Of a stretch of DNA of 64,000 bases, positions 1-9,082 are shown piece by piece. Positions within the stretch are counted from its first letter, which is position 1, and each line of letters begins with the position of its first letter. Both the position numbers and the translations under genes were made by a program. The stretch covers positions 62,001 to 126,000 of the forward strand of contig DEMN01000007.1 in assembly GCA_002359215.1 (NCBI GenBank), read 5' to 3'. Origin of the DNA: Flavobacteriales bacterium UBA2669. GTDB taxonomy: Bacteria > Bacteroidota > Bacteroidia > Flavobacteriales_E > Vicingaceae. Below the pieces are notes generated by a model. It had not been told where the DNA came from and made no database searches. It saw only the letters and a list, made by a program, of their open reading frames with translations.

Positions 1-1413
1 ATAGTGTATGAAACTTCTATTTTTGATGTAGATATGGATTCTTTATTTAGAATTTCGGATACAACTATTAACGAAGTTTTTCCTATGTCTTTATCTGTAT
101 TAGCAGCTCCTGGAGATGCTTTTTATAGTGTTGATAGAGAAGTTACACTTAATGTTACTAATAATGTTCAATTGAATTATGCATTGGTAGAATCTGGTTT
201 TATTGAGATAGAAATTTGGAGCGAAATTCAAGAACAAATTATAGTAACTTATACTATACCAACAGCTACTAAAAATGGGGACACGTTGGTGTTAACAGAA
301 TTAATTCCTGCCGGAAATGGTTCTCAGCCCGGTTATTTTACTACCCGAATTGATATCAGCGATTATGAACTTAATCTTACAGGTATAAATAATAATAAAG
401 TAAATACCTTTGTTACTAGAGCTGTTGCTGTAGTTGATACAAATGCAACACAATCGGTACTGGTAAGTGCTGGACAAGAAATAGCTATTACCAATAAATT
501 GGTTGATGTTGTTCCTGCTTTTGTAAGAGGATATTTTGGAAATCAACAATTTCGTTTTGGGCCTGAAAGTACCACCTTTGATGTATTTAATAGAATAAGC
601 GGAGGAACCCTAGATTTGGATCAAGTAAATGTAAACTTAACTTTTGAAAATGGCATTGGTGTAGACGCTAGATTAACCATTAACCAATTAGAAGCTGTAA
701 ATACCAATACGTCTACCAACAGTGCTTTAAATCATACTATTATCGGAAATGCTATGAACATTAATAGGGCTCAACGAACCTTTAGTGTTCCGGAAGTAAA
801 TTATACTACACACACAACTTCTATTACCACTGCAAACTCCAATATAGACCAAATGATAGAACTTTTTCCCAATGAATTGATTTATGATATTTCTTTACAC
901 ATCAATCCCCTTGGTAATATCTCCGGTAACAATGATTTTGTTTTCAAAAAACATCCTTTAAAGACTAACTTAAATGTAGAGTTTCCATTGTCTTTAATTG
1001 CTAACCAACTTACCCTTACCGATACTACCGAAATTAATTTAAGAGATGAAAATAAAGGAAATATTATAGATGGAGATTTAATTCTCTATGCCGAAAATGG
1101 CTTCCCTTTTGATGCAACTATTTCACTTAGTTTATTAGATGCTTCCAACAATCAATTAGTTGCCATAAATTCATTAGGAAATATATTGGCAGCCGCTTTA
1201 AACAGCAATTTGAGAGCTACAACCAAAAAATCTTCTAAAGTTGTTTTTCAGCTTTCCGAGCAAGATATTATTCATTTATATAATACTGAAAACATTGTAG
1301 TCAACGTAAGTTTTACTACTATAGGTCAACCACAATTTATTAAAATTTATGAGGATTATGAGTTAGATTTAAAAGTAGTTGGAGATTTTTCTTATACCGT
1401 AAATGCTAAATAA
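1..1413 (+). CDS. Partial hypothetical surface protein (5' end outside window)
   Basis: The reading frame is open from the first base of the window, so the true start lies upstream; the GTG at position 4 is only the first possible in-window start and is not supported as real. At least 470 residues are seen, ending at TAA 1411-1413. The protein is rich in Thr, Asn, Ile and Val in alternating patterns, which suggests stacked beta-sandwich domains, and it has no T9SS sorting domain at its C-terminus. The last bases overlap the start of the next gene, a predicted outer-membrane barrel, so the two are probably co-transcribed and may work together at the cell surface. I do not recognise the family and assign no function. 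Confidence 0.75.
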   Translation: MVYETSIFDVDMDSLFRISDTTINEVFPMSLSVLAAPGDAFYSVDREVTLNVTNNVQLNYALVESGFIEIEIWSEIQEQIIVTYTIPTATKNGDTLVLTELIPAGNGSQPGYFTTRIDISDYELNLTGINNNKVNTFVTRAVAVVDTNATQSVLVSAGQEIAITNKLVDVVPAFVRGYFGNQQFRFGPESTTFDVFNRISGGTLDLDQVNVNLTFENGIGVDARLTINQLEAVNTNTSTNSALNHTIIGNAMNINRAQRTFSVPEVNYTTHTTSITTANSNIDQMIELFPNELIYDISLHINPLGNISGNNDFVFKKHPLKTNLNVEFPLSLIANQLTLTDTTEINLRDENKGNIIDGDLILYAENGFPFDATISLSLLDASNNQLVAINSLGNILAAALNSNLRATTKKSSKVVFQLSEQDIIHLYNTENIVVNVSFTTIGQPQFIKIYEDYELDLKVVGDFSYTVNAK

Positions 1414-2674
1414 TATGATGCGGTTTTTAATCCTAATAATAACCACAATATTGTTTTTTGAGAGCTCCCAAGCTCAATATAATATGCGTTATTTTCAAGA
1501 TTCTATACAACGTCTTTCTTTTAGTGCCGAAGCAGGCTTTATTTATGGATCATCCGTAATGAATAATGATTTTATGAATAAGTTTATTTACGGTGGAAGA
1601 ATAGACAGAAGCATGAAAGACAATGCTTATAATAAACTTAACACCAACAATAATAGATTGGGAGGAGATTTAATTTTTAATATAAATGCTACTATTCCAG
1701 TTGATACACTTTTCAAAAAAACAAATTTAGCATTAACAGTTGGTGTTAGCCATATTGAACATATTGATGCGGTTTTCACCGATGATTTATTTAAACTTGC
1801 ATTTGATGGAAACAAACAATTCGCAGGCGAAGAAGCAATACTTTCCGGAACTAATATGAGTTATTTTGCTTATCAAAAAGTATATGTTGGAATTAATGCC
1901 ATCACTCAAAAACATGGGGTAATATTATCAGAAGGTTTTAATGTAGGTATTATCAAAGCTCAAGAACACATTGCGTTAACCATTCCTACTGGAAGTTTAT
2001 TTACTGAAGAAGATGGAAAATATATCGACTTAAGTGTAAATTATGCCTTTAATCAAACAGATACTTCAAAAAATAATTTTTCAGCATTTAATGGATATGG
2101 GATTGCTACACAAGTGTATAAAGATTTTGCATTAAAAAATGGTGACAAACTCCATGTGGAAATTAAGGATATTGGCTTTATTAGAATGTCTAAAAAAGCA
2201 TTAGAATATAAAGCAGATAAAACTTTTCATTATGATGGTATTGAGGTCAACTCTATTTTTGATATTAATGATTCTATTATCAACAGCATTTCTCAAGATT
2301 CGTTATTAGACAATATCTACACCTCTCAAAAACAAGGCAGTTATGGAATTGCTTTACCAACAACGGTTAACATAAGCTATACTAAAACATTTAATCAAAA
2401 ATGGAAAGCAGAAATAGGAGTTTTTAATAGATTGTTAGCCAATTATTTTCCTTATATTTATACCAATACCACCTATTATTTTTCTTCCAACTTTTTAAGT
2501 CAACTGCATCTTTCTTATGGTGGCTATGGGAAACTAAACATTGGACTTTCTACTGCTATAAAGATTAAAAACAAAGTTCAATTATGCGTAGGAACCAATA
2601 ATTTAAACGCTTATGTTGTTCCAAAATCAACATTTGCCAATAGTGGCTTTTTAGGGATTAAAGCACTTTTTTAA
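1403..2674 (+). CDS. Outer-membrane beta-barrel-like protein, DUF5723-type
   Basis: This 423-residue protein starts with a signal peptide (hydrophobic LILIITTILFF, then an SSQAQ cleavage region). The rest is alternating hydrophobic and polar strands with aromatic residues and an ending GFLGIKALF that finishes on Phe, as outer-membrane barrels do. The layout resembles the Bacteroidota DUF5723 family, whose function is unknown; this match is from memory and moderately sure. The ATG at 1403 overlaps the upstream gene by 11 bases, but ATGs at 1415 and 1418 give an equally good signal peptide and no overlap, so the start could be 12-15 bases later. Tight coupling to the gene before suggests a surface pair. 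Confidence 0.7.
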   Translation: MLNNMMRFLILIITTILFFESSQAQYNMRYFQDSIQRLSFSAEAGFIYGSSVMNNDFMNKFIYGGRIDRSMKDNAYNKLNTNNNRLGGDLIFNINATIPVDTLFKKTNLALTVGVSHIEHIDAVFTDDLFKLAFDGNKQFAGEEAILSGTNMSYFAYQKVYVGINAITQKHGVILSEGFNVGIIKAQEHIALTIPTGSLFTEEDGKYIDLSVNYAFNQTDTSKNNFSAFNGYGIATQVYKDFALKNGDKLHVEIKDIGFIRMSKKALEYKADKTFHYDGIEVNSIFDINDSIINSISQDSLLDNIYTSQKQGSYGIALPTTVNISYTKTFNQKWKAEIGVFNRLLANYFPYIYTNTTYYFSSNFLSQLHLSYGGYGKLNIGLSTAIKIKNKVQLCVGTNNLNAYVVPKSTFANSGFLGIKALF

Positions 2675-2675
2675 G

Positions 2676-2683
2676 TACCTTTG
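2676..2683 (+). promoter_or_regulatory. Bacteroidota -7 promoter element
   Basis: TACCTTTG matches TAnnTTTG exactly and lies 18 bases before the ATG at 2702. It starts two bases after the stop of the preceding gene, so the propeller gene probably has its own transcript. No clear -33 TTTG was identified. Confidence 0.45.
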
Positions 2684-2701
2684 TTTAGGTTAATTATAAA
2701 A

Positions 2702-4195
2702 ATGTATAAACTAATCAACATATTATTTTTACTTCTACCCTTGGTCGGATTATCTCAAAAAGATACCCTTGCTCATTTATATGCTATTGGTGGAACAGGA
2801 ATAGATAAAGCAGAAGAAATAATTGCTACAACTGATGGAGGTTATGTGCTAGTTGGTTCTACTACTAGTAATACTTCAGGAAATACAGATGTTTATTTGC
2901 TAAAACTTGACTCTCAAATTAATGTTGTTTGGAGTTGGGCAATGGGTGGTAATAACAACGACTGGGGGTATGCGGTTAAGGAAACTTTTGATAAAGGGTT
3001 TATTATAGCCTCAACTACTAATAGTTTTGGGGTAAATGGCGATTATAATGCTCGATTAATAAAAACAGATAGTTTAGGAGTAATTCAATGGCACAATATC
3101 TATGGAGGAAATGACTGGGATTTAGTTTATGATGTTGTTCAAACTGCTGACAGTGGCTTTGCTTTTTGTGGTGAAACTTACAATAATACCAATGGAGAAT
3201 CGGATGTGTATATTGTTAAAACAAATAACTTAGGGGATACCCTTTGGACCAAAACCATTGGAGGAAACTTGGTTGACAGGGGAAACAGCATTATGGAAAC
3301 GACTGATAGTAGTATTGTAGTGGCAGGAATGACAACCACCTTAACAGACTCTGTTCAAATGTATATGATAAAACTGACTGCTACAGGTAGTTTAATTTGG
3401 GACATTGCTTTTGGTCTTTCAGGTTATGAAGAAGCCAATGCAGTTATAGAAACAGCTAATGGAAATTATGTTTTAGGAGGAGTAACCACTAGTTTTACCC
3501 CAAATAATGATAAAGATTTTTACATGATTAGAACCGACAGTAGCGGTAATGCTATTTGGGGAAACTATTTTGGAAATATTGGTGAAGAAGTTATTTATGA
3601 CTTGGTGGAATTGGCTAATGGTAACTTTTTTAATACCGGACATACAACCGCTGCCGGAAATGGTGGAAAAGATGCCTTAGTATTTTTAATTACACCGGGA
3701 GGCTTTTGGGGAGGTAGTTCTTCTACTTTTGGAGGTACTAAAGAGGAAGAAAGTAAAAGTATTTTGTTAGAACCTAATGAAGCCTTGAAAATTGCAGGGT
3801 TTACAAAAAGTTATGGGAATGGTCTTGAAGATGTAATGCTTATTGAAATTGATACTGTTGTTACCAATCATCAATTTACTTTAGATACTATAAATGATTT
3901 TATGCCTTTAAAAATAGATGACTTAACTTCTTGGAAACCTGATTCTGAAAAAAAGGTGCTTATTTTCCCCAATCCCTCTACTTCTTTTGCCAACTTTGAT
4001 ATTTCTAAAATTGAAGTAGAAAAAATATTAATTACAACTATTTATGGACAAACTGTATATGAAGCAAGTATCTTAAATAAAGAATTATTGCAAATTAATT
4101 TTGAAAAATTTTCATCAGGAATTTATAGTGTGCAATTTTATAATAAGGACAAGCTTATTGAAGCACAAAAATTAATTATTAGAGCAACTAATTAA
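2702..4195 (+). CDS. Secreted seven-bladed beta-propeller protein with T9SS type A sorting domain
   Basis: The 497-residue protein has a signal peptide (MYKLINILFLLLPLVGLSQK). About seven repeats of roughly 52 residues follow, each with a pattern like GG-x-x-x-D, a T-x-D-G-G-Y-x-L-x-G segment, and D-x-Y-L-L-K-L-D-S-x-G-x-x-x-W; the count fits a closed seven-bladed propeller. The last 75 residues are a T9SS type A sorting domain (IFPNPSTSFANFDIS, then YGQTVYEA and SSGIYSVQFYN), which directs export through the type IX system and surface attachment or release. A TTG 21 bases upstream is in frame but the ATG gives the proper signal peptide. The binding target is unknown. Confidence 0.85.
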   Translation: MYKLINILFLLLPLVGLSQKDTLAHLYAIGGTGIDKAEEIIATTDGGYVLVGSTTSNTSGNTDVYLLKLDSQINVVWSWAMGGNNNDWGYAVKETFDKGFIIASTTNSFGVNGDYNARLIKTDSLGVIQWHNIYGGNDWDLVYDVVQTADSGFAFCGETYNNTNGESDVYIVKTNNLGDTLWTKTIGGNLVDRGNSIMETTDSSIVVAGMTTTLTDSVQMYMIKLTATGSLIWDIAFGLSGYEEANAVIETANGNYVLGGVTTSFTPNNDKDFYMIRTDSSGNAIWGNYFGNIGEEVIYDLVELANGNFFNTGHTTAAGNGGKDALVFLITPGGFWGGSSSTFGGTKEEESKSILLEPNEALKIAGFTKSYGNGLEDVMLIEIDTVVTNHQFTLDTINDFMPLKIDDLTSWKPDSEKKVLIFPNPSTSFANFDISKIEVEKILITTIYGQTVYEASILNKELLQINFEKFSSGIYSVQFYNKDKLIEAQKLIIRATN

Positions 4196-4206
4196 TGTAA
4201 TGATAA

Positions 4207-5904
4207 ATGGTATTTCATCGACATTTAATTAAATACAGCTATTTATTTTTATTGTATCCAATATTTGTATTGTCTTATGTTGTTTCAGAAAAAACAGGGA
4301 AATCCTTTATACCTGAAAGGATCATTTTTTTGCACCTGCTTTTGTATTTTGTTGCTTATTTCATTTCCAATAAAAAACTAAGCTCTATTTATGTGCGTTT
4401 TATATATCTTAGCACATTAGTAATTACTTTTTTTGAAGTCGCCTATGTTTCTATTTATAAGGAACGAATTACACCTTCTACTGCTTTTATATTAATAGAA
4501 ACAAATTCTTCTGAAACTTCCGAATATTTAAAAGAATATTTCAATACAGAAATTTTTATTTGGTTACTAATATTGCTAATACCATCTGTTTTTATATTAA
4601 TTGGAGTTAATAAGGCGATTCAGCAATATACACTAAAAAGTTCATTTAAGGCCATTTTTAATGACTTTCGTAAGTTGGTTTTATTTATAGAGTCTCTTTG
4701 GGTAAGAACACAAAATGCTGTATGGAAAAAAATAGCTTTGGGTTTAGTTTTATTTGTTATAGGAACAAGTCTTTATTTTAATGCTAATCACCATAAATAC
4801 CATGCTATTTTTCAAATTTTTAATGGATATGAAAGGTATAAAATTGAAGTTGAAAAATATAAAAATTTCTTTGCTGCATCAAAAAAAAGTAAGCAATTAA
4901 AAACAGTTGTAAAAAAAGAAGATGATTTAAAAGAAACAATTATTATTGTTATTGGCGAATCTACTACTAAGCATCATTTAGGAATTTACGGTTATTATAG
5001 AAATACCACACCAAATCTGGTAAAACTGAGAGATGAACTTTTAGTTTTCAATGATGTTATCAGTCCGCATACGCACACTATTCCCTCATTAGAAAAAGTA
5101 CTTACCTTTGCAACTACTGCTAACCCTGAAGCCAAAGAATATGGAAGTTTGATTCAATTAGTAAAAACAGCAGGCTACAAAACCTATTGGATATCTAATC
5201 AAATTCCGGTTGGGATAAATGAAACCATGGTTTCTATTGTGGCAAAAGCAGCAGACTATTCCTACTTTACGAATTTGGGTGGAGAACAAGAATTGCGTTC
5301 ATTAGATGAGCGAGTACTACCAATTGTAGCAAAAAGCTTAAAGACAAAAGATACTAAAAAAGTACTTTTTGTTCATCTTTTAGGAACACATACACAATAT
5401 AAAAATCGTTATCCGAAAATTTTTAATCAGTTTAAAGATACTCCTTCAACTCCATTTGGAACACAACAAGCTTTTGACGCCATTAATCAATATGATAATG
5501 CTGTTTTATATAATGATTTTGTAATTAGTGAGATTATTTCATTGTTAAAAGCGAACGCTACCCCAAATGAAAAACAACAAATGATTTACTTTTCCGACCA
5601 TGGTGAAGATGTTTATCAAACAGTTGATTTTAATGGACATAGTGAAGCCATAGGTAGTTATCCTATGTTTGAAATTCCTTTTGTATTTTGGAGCAATCAA
5701 AAGTCCGAATTGGAAAAATACAGAAGCTTTGCAGATAGAAAATATATGATAGACGATTTTATTTATAGTGTGGCTGATATTTTAAGCATTACGTTTGAAG
5801 GAATGCAAAGCGAGAACAGTATTTTCAGTCCGAACTTTCAGTCTAAACAAAGAATTGTAAAACAGCACATTGATTTTGATGTTGAAATAAAATCTGTCCA
5901 ATAA
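4207..5904 (+). CDS. Phosphoethanolamine transferase (sulfatase fold), EptA/OpgE-like
   Basis: This 565-residue inner-membrane enzyme has about five N-terminal membrane segments (to about residue 200) and a periplasmic alkaline-phosphatase-fold domain. The nucleophile motif is GESTTKHHLGIYGY, with Thr253 the likely phospho-acceptor. The metal-binding motifs HLLGTHTQY, SDHGED and a late NGHSEAIG are all present, so the active site looks complete. The family moves phosphoethanolamine from phosphatidylethanolamine to lipid A, glycans or other envelope acceptors; the acceptor cannot be told here. It lies 11 bases after the propeller gene and the next gene starts on the base after its stop, so the two form a unit. 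Confidence 0.85.
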   Translation: MVFHRHLIKYSYLFLLYPIFVLSYVVSEKTGKSFIPERIIFLHLLLYFVAYFISNKKLSSIYVRFIYLSTLVITFFEVAYVSIYKERITPSTAFILIETNSSETSEYLKEYFNTEIFIWLLILLIPSVFILIGVNKAIQQYTLKSSFKAIFNDFRKLVLFIESLWVRTQNAVWKKIALGLVLFVIGTSLYFNANHHKYHAIFQIFNGYERYKIEVEKYKNFFAASKKSKQLKTVVKKEDDLKETIIIVIGESTTKHHLGIYGYYRNTTPNLVKLRDELLVFNDVISPHTHTIPSLEKVLTFATTANPEAKEYGSLIQLVKTAGYKTYWISNQIPVGINETMVSIVAKAADYSYFTNLGGEQELRSLDERVLPIVAKSLKTKDTKKVLFVHLLGTHTQYKNRYPKIFNQFKDTPSTPFGTQQAFDAINQYDNAVLYNDFVISEIISLLKANATPNEKQQMIYFSDHGEDVYQTVDFNGHSEAIGSYPMFEIPFVFWSNQKSELEKYRSFADRKYMIDDFIYSVADILSITFEGMQSENSIFSPNFQSKQRIVKQHIDFDVEIKSVQ

Positions 5905-6666
5905 ATGCAATTTTCTATTAAAAAAACATTGATTTTTTGCGTGGGGTTAGCAACGCTATTAGTAATTGCTTATCGGGGGGTTACTTCCGATTTTCTTTTA
6001 AAGCAATTACATGCTGATAAAATTTGGGTGCACAGAGTAAATAGTATTGAAAAACTACAAGAAGTTAACTCCACATTTTCGGGAGTAGAATTAGATGTAG
6101 TTTTTAATTCAGCACTTAACGTTTTTGATGTTAACCATCCTCCAGCAGAATCTATAGGTTTAAATTTGTTAGACTATTTAAAATCAAATACGGAAAGTGA
6201 CCTAAACTTTTGGCTCGATTTCAAAAATTTATCTCCAGAGAATGCTTCACAAGCATTAGAAAGATTAGCCTTTTTATGTGCTGAACTAAACATTTCAAAA
6301 AAACAATTTATTGTAGAAACAACACAAACTGAATTGTTGAAGCTATTCGCCAAAAGTGGTTTCCAAACTAGCTATTATTTGCATTGGCCGGGGTTGTACC
6401 AATTAAACGAAGAAAATTTAAATGAAAACATCATTCAAATAAAAGCTAATATTTTTCCTGAGTTGTCTTATATTTCTTCTTCTTACCATGATTATGAAAT
6501 TATGCAGCAACACTTTCCTGAGCAAGAAAAATTATTGTGGTTAACAGAAAATGAAACCAAATTTTCATCAACAATTAAAGAACATTGGTATAGAATGAAA
6601 ATAGCTAACCACCCTAAAACGAAAGTGTTGTTAATGCAAATAAAAACCAATGCAAGCAATCGTTGA
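5905..6666 (+). CDS. FAM151/menorin-like protein of the PLC/GDPD phosphodiesterase superfamily
   Basis: This 253-residue protein has an N-terminal membrane anchor or signal (LIFCVGLATLLVIAY). The domain then shows VHRVNSIEKLQE, GVELDVVFN, FDVNHPPAES and FWLDFKNL in order. That pattern resembles the TIM-barrel glycerophosphodiester phosphodiesterase/PI-PLC superfamily and in particular the FAM151 branch (first His, then E-x-D, then a His). Activity of that branch is poorly known. The ATG directly follows the stop of the phosphoethanolamine transferase gene, so the two are translationally coupled. One inference is turnover or remodelling of phosphodiester head groups in the envelope; it may also be non-enzymatic. 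Confidence 0.65.
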   Translation: MQFSIKKTLIFCVGLATLLVIAYRGVTSDFLLKQLHADKIWVHRVNSIEKLQEVNSTFSGVELDVVFNSALNVFDVNHPPAESIGLNLLDYLKSNTESDLNFWLDFKNLSPENASQALERLAFLCAELNISKKQFIVETTQTELLKLFAKSGFQTSYYLHWPGLYQLNEENLNENIIQIKANIFPELSYISSSYHDYEIMQQHFPEQEKLLWLTENETKFSSTIKEHWYRMKIANHPKTKVLLMQIKTNASNR

Positions 6667-6696
6667 AAAAGAGCTATTTGTTTATGCAATTTAGTT

Positions 6697-6704
6697 TATA
6701 TTTG
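6697..6704 (+). promoter_or_regulatory. Bacteroidota -7 promoter element upstream of FkbM gene
   Basis: TATATTTG fits TAnnTTTG, and a TTTG lies at 6677-6680, 16 bases upstream, near the spacing of a -33 element. The ATG at 6735 would have a leader of roughly 25 bases. Confidence 0.55.
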
Positions 6705-6734
6705 TCCGTTTTTTGAATAAATTTTTCACTTTTC

Positions 6735-7475
6735 ATGGTCAAAAACATACTACGCAACTTACTCAACTTTTTACACTTGGATGTTACCAAAAACTTGCAT
6801 TACGACCGCCTGACCAAAAAAATCATTAAAAAAGTTATATTTTCTGATGCCAATACCATTGATATTGGTTGCCACAAAGGCGAAATATTGTCTGAATTAA
6901 TAAAACACGCTCCAAAAGGAAAACATTTTGCTTTTGAACCTATCCCAGATTTTTATAAGGTGTTGAATGAAAAATATGCTGAAAATGCTTTTATATATCC
7001 TTATGCCTTATCCACCGAAAATGGAACAACTACTTTTCATTATGTGAAAAATGCTCCGGCATATAGCGGAATAAATAAAAGAAAATACGCTATTGATAAT
7101 CCCGACATTGAAAAAATTGATGTAGAAGTAAAACGTTTAGATGATGTTATTCCAACAGATCTTCCTATTCATTTTATTAAAATTGATGTAGAAGGTGGTG
7201 AGTTTGATGTAATGCAAGGAGGTAAGGAGTTACTTCTTAAAAATCAACCTACCATATTGTTTGAATGTGGGCTGGGAGCTACAGAATATTATAATACTAA
7301 AGCAAAAGACATTCATTCCTTCTTGACTGGTGAGATAGGCTTACAAGTGTTTACCTTAACCAATTGGATAGCACAAAAAGCTCCCTTAACCAACGAACAG
7401 TTTTGTAAACTGTTTAATGATAATACAGAATATTATTTTATTGCGGATAAGGGTTCTTTTAAGGTAAGCACTTAA
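6735..7475 (+). CDS. FkbM family SAM-dependent methyltransferase
   Basis: The 246-residue protein carries the class I methyltransferase motif IDIGCHKGEI, the acidic strand end FAFEPIPDFY, and the FkbM signature FIKIDVEGGEFDVMQGG followed by PTILFECG. FkbM proteins O-methylate sugars or small molecules, often on surface glycans or secondary products. No signal peptide is present, so it is cytoplasmic. It follows the phosphoethanolamine transferase pair after 68 bases and has its own good promoter element. The substrate is unknown. The gene ends two bases before the convergent T9SS cargo gene. Confidence 0.85.
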   Translation: MVKNILRNLLNFLHLDVTKNLHYDRLTKKIIKKVIFSDANTIDIGCHKGEILSELIKHAPKGKHFAFEPIPDFYKVLNEKYAENAFIYPYALSTENGTTTFHYVKNAPAYSGINKRKYAIDNPDIEKIDVEVKRLDDVIPTDLPIHFIKIDVEGGEFDVMQGGKELLLKNQPTILFECGLGATEYYNTKAKDIHSFLTGEIGLQVFTLTNWIAQKAPLTNEQFCKLFNDNTEYYFIADKGSFKVST

Positions 7476-7477
7476 TA

Positions 7478-8908
7478 TTATTGTTTAACAAACTTACTGG
7501 TCACCGACCCTATGTCTGTATCTATTTTAATAAAATAAACACCACTCGGTAAATTAGTTACATTTATTACAGATATATTTTCTTTAATTGTCATAACCAA
7601 CCTTCCTGATACATCAGTAATACTTATTTTATATATAGTTAATTTGTTATTAATTGATAATTGATCTGATACAGGATTAGGATAAATTATCAAGTCGTTA
7701 TTGTTTTGTTCGTTTTTTATTTCTTCCTCTTCTTCTACATCTATTCCATAAAAAGAATCAGGATAAATAGTTCCTATTGTATCTCCTAAGTGAATTCTTC
7801 CTTCCATGCATTGAATATCAATACAGGATATACCTGGGCTATATGTGATACATTCTCCTAACCCGACTGTGAATATCGATTTTGGCAAACCATATGGGAA
7901 TCCACTTGGGGCAACTACATCAGGGTTATTTGCTGGATTCACAATCATAAATGGATTATAAAAAAAATCAATTAACTTTTTCTGTAATCCATTTTCCATA
8001 TAAAAAATAGTTGGTGTATATGGAGAATAACTCCAATTAGGGGATCTATTTGACACTTCGTTAGGGTAATTATTAGAAAGGTGTGAAATTGAATCAATAA
8101 AAGTTAATGTTAAATTAAAACTATCTTTAGTAATAGTGGTTCCTTGAAAATCATTGTAGTGTCTGTAGTGTTTTTTACCTTGGATTTGGTAACTAACAGT
8201 ATCTCCAATAATACTTTTAGATAAAACGGTACCTTTAAAGTAGGTTGTATTCGATGAGTGTGCCCCACCTCCACAATAACTATAATCTTTCCATTGGAGA
8301 ATGTCATTAATTTCGTAATTGAAAAAATCCCAAAACCTAGGTAATTGTTCTCCGAATATAAGAGTATTATTTCTTAACCCAAGAAGTACAAAATAGTTGT
8401 TATTTACATACGGGAAACGTAAGATTCCAAATGATTTAGATAAAATGATGGTTTGATTATTAGATAAGGTAATTCTTTTAATAGAATCAACAACACCAAA
8501 AACAATTTGAGTGTAAAGAGAATCAACAATAGCAGTTGTGTTGTTTATGGAGTCATACATCCAAGACTCACCTAGTGTTTTTAAAGGGTTTAATCTAAAC
8601 TCGGTAGAATCTTGAAAAATGAAAAGACTATCTGTTTTTTTTATGACCAGTCTCATTAAAAATTGAGGTTGGTTTTTTAGTTTATAGGATGTGTTAGAAC
8701 AGGTATCACAATTAGTCATAATTCTATTCAAATAGTAAATTGAATCATTACCACTGACACTAAATGAGTCAACAAAAATTGTATTGGTAATTAGTTGAGC
8801 AGTATCAATTTTGTAATTATATTCACTATTTAAGTTAATTGGATTCCAATTTTGGGCTGAGACACCTAAAGTAGAAATTAAGGTTATTAATAACACAAAT
8901 TTTTTCAT
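7478..8908 (-). CDS. Secreted hypothetical protein with T9SS type A sorting domain
   Basis: The 476-residue protein has a signal peptide (MKKFVLLITLISTLGVSAQN). The central 380 residues are unrecognised, rich in Asn, Ser, Thr and Tyr, with a CDTC motif near residue 70 and a few scattered Cys further on. The C-terminal sorting domain is clear: LIIYPNPVSDQLSINNK, ISITDVSGRLV, NLPSGVYFIKI. A short acidic run (VEEEEEI) links body and sorting domain. It is therefore predicted cargo of the type IX system. Function is unknown. It converges with the FkbM gene with only two bases between the stops. Confidence 0.85.
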   Translation of the reverse strand: MKKFVLLITLISTLGVSAQNWNPINLNSEYNYKIDTAQLITNTIFVDSFSVSGNDSIYYLNRIMTNCDTCSNTSYKLKNQPQFLMRLVIKKTDSLFIFQDSTEFRLNPLKTLGESWMYDSINNTTAIVDSLYTQIVFGVVDSIKRITLSNNQTIILSKSFGILRFPYVNNNYFVLLGLRNNTLIFGEQLPRFWDFFNYEINDILQWKDYSYCGGGAHSSNTTYFKGTVLSKSIIGDTVSYQIQGKKHYRHYNDFQGTTITKDSFNLTLTFIDSISHLSNNYPNEVSNRSPNWSYSPYTPTIFYMENGLQKKLIDFFYNPFMIVNPANNPDVVAPSGFPYGLPKSIFTVGLGECITYSPGISCIDIQCMEGRIHLGDTIGTIYPDSFYGIDVEEEEEIKNEQNNNDLIIYPNPVSDQLSINNKLTIYKISITDVSGRLVMTIKENISVINVTNLPSGVYFIKIDTDIGSVTSKFVKQ

Positions 8909-8950
8909 ATCCCTTAAAATGCTTAAATCGTTTATATCGAATCCTTATTT

Positions 8951-8958
8951 CAAACTTA
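8951..8958 (-). promoter_or_regulatory. Bacteroidota -7 promoter element
   Basis: On the minus strand this reads TAAGTTTG (TAnnTTTG), about 42 bases before the ATG of the T9SS cargo gene at 8908. The surrounding spacer 8909-9082 is very AT-rich. Confidence 0.35.
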
Positions 8959-9082
8959 AGTATTTAATTTGAATTTTTTAATTTATTTAATTGTTAATTA
9001 GGTATAATTTTAAAAGGATTGAGAGTTATTTAGTAACTATTTTATGTTAAAATAAGAGTAATAGGGGGTGGATATGAAACAC

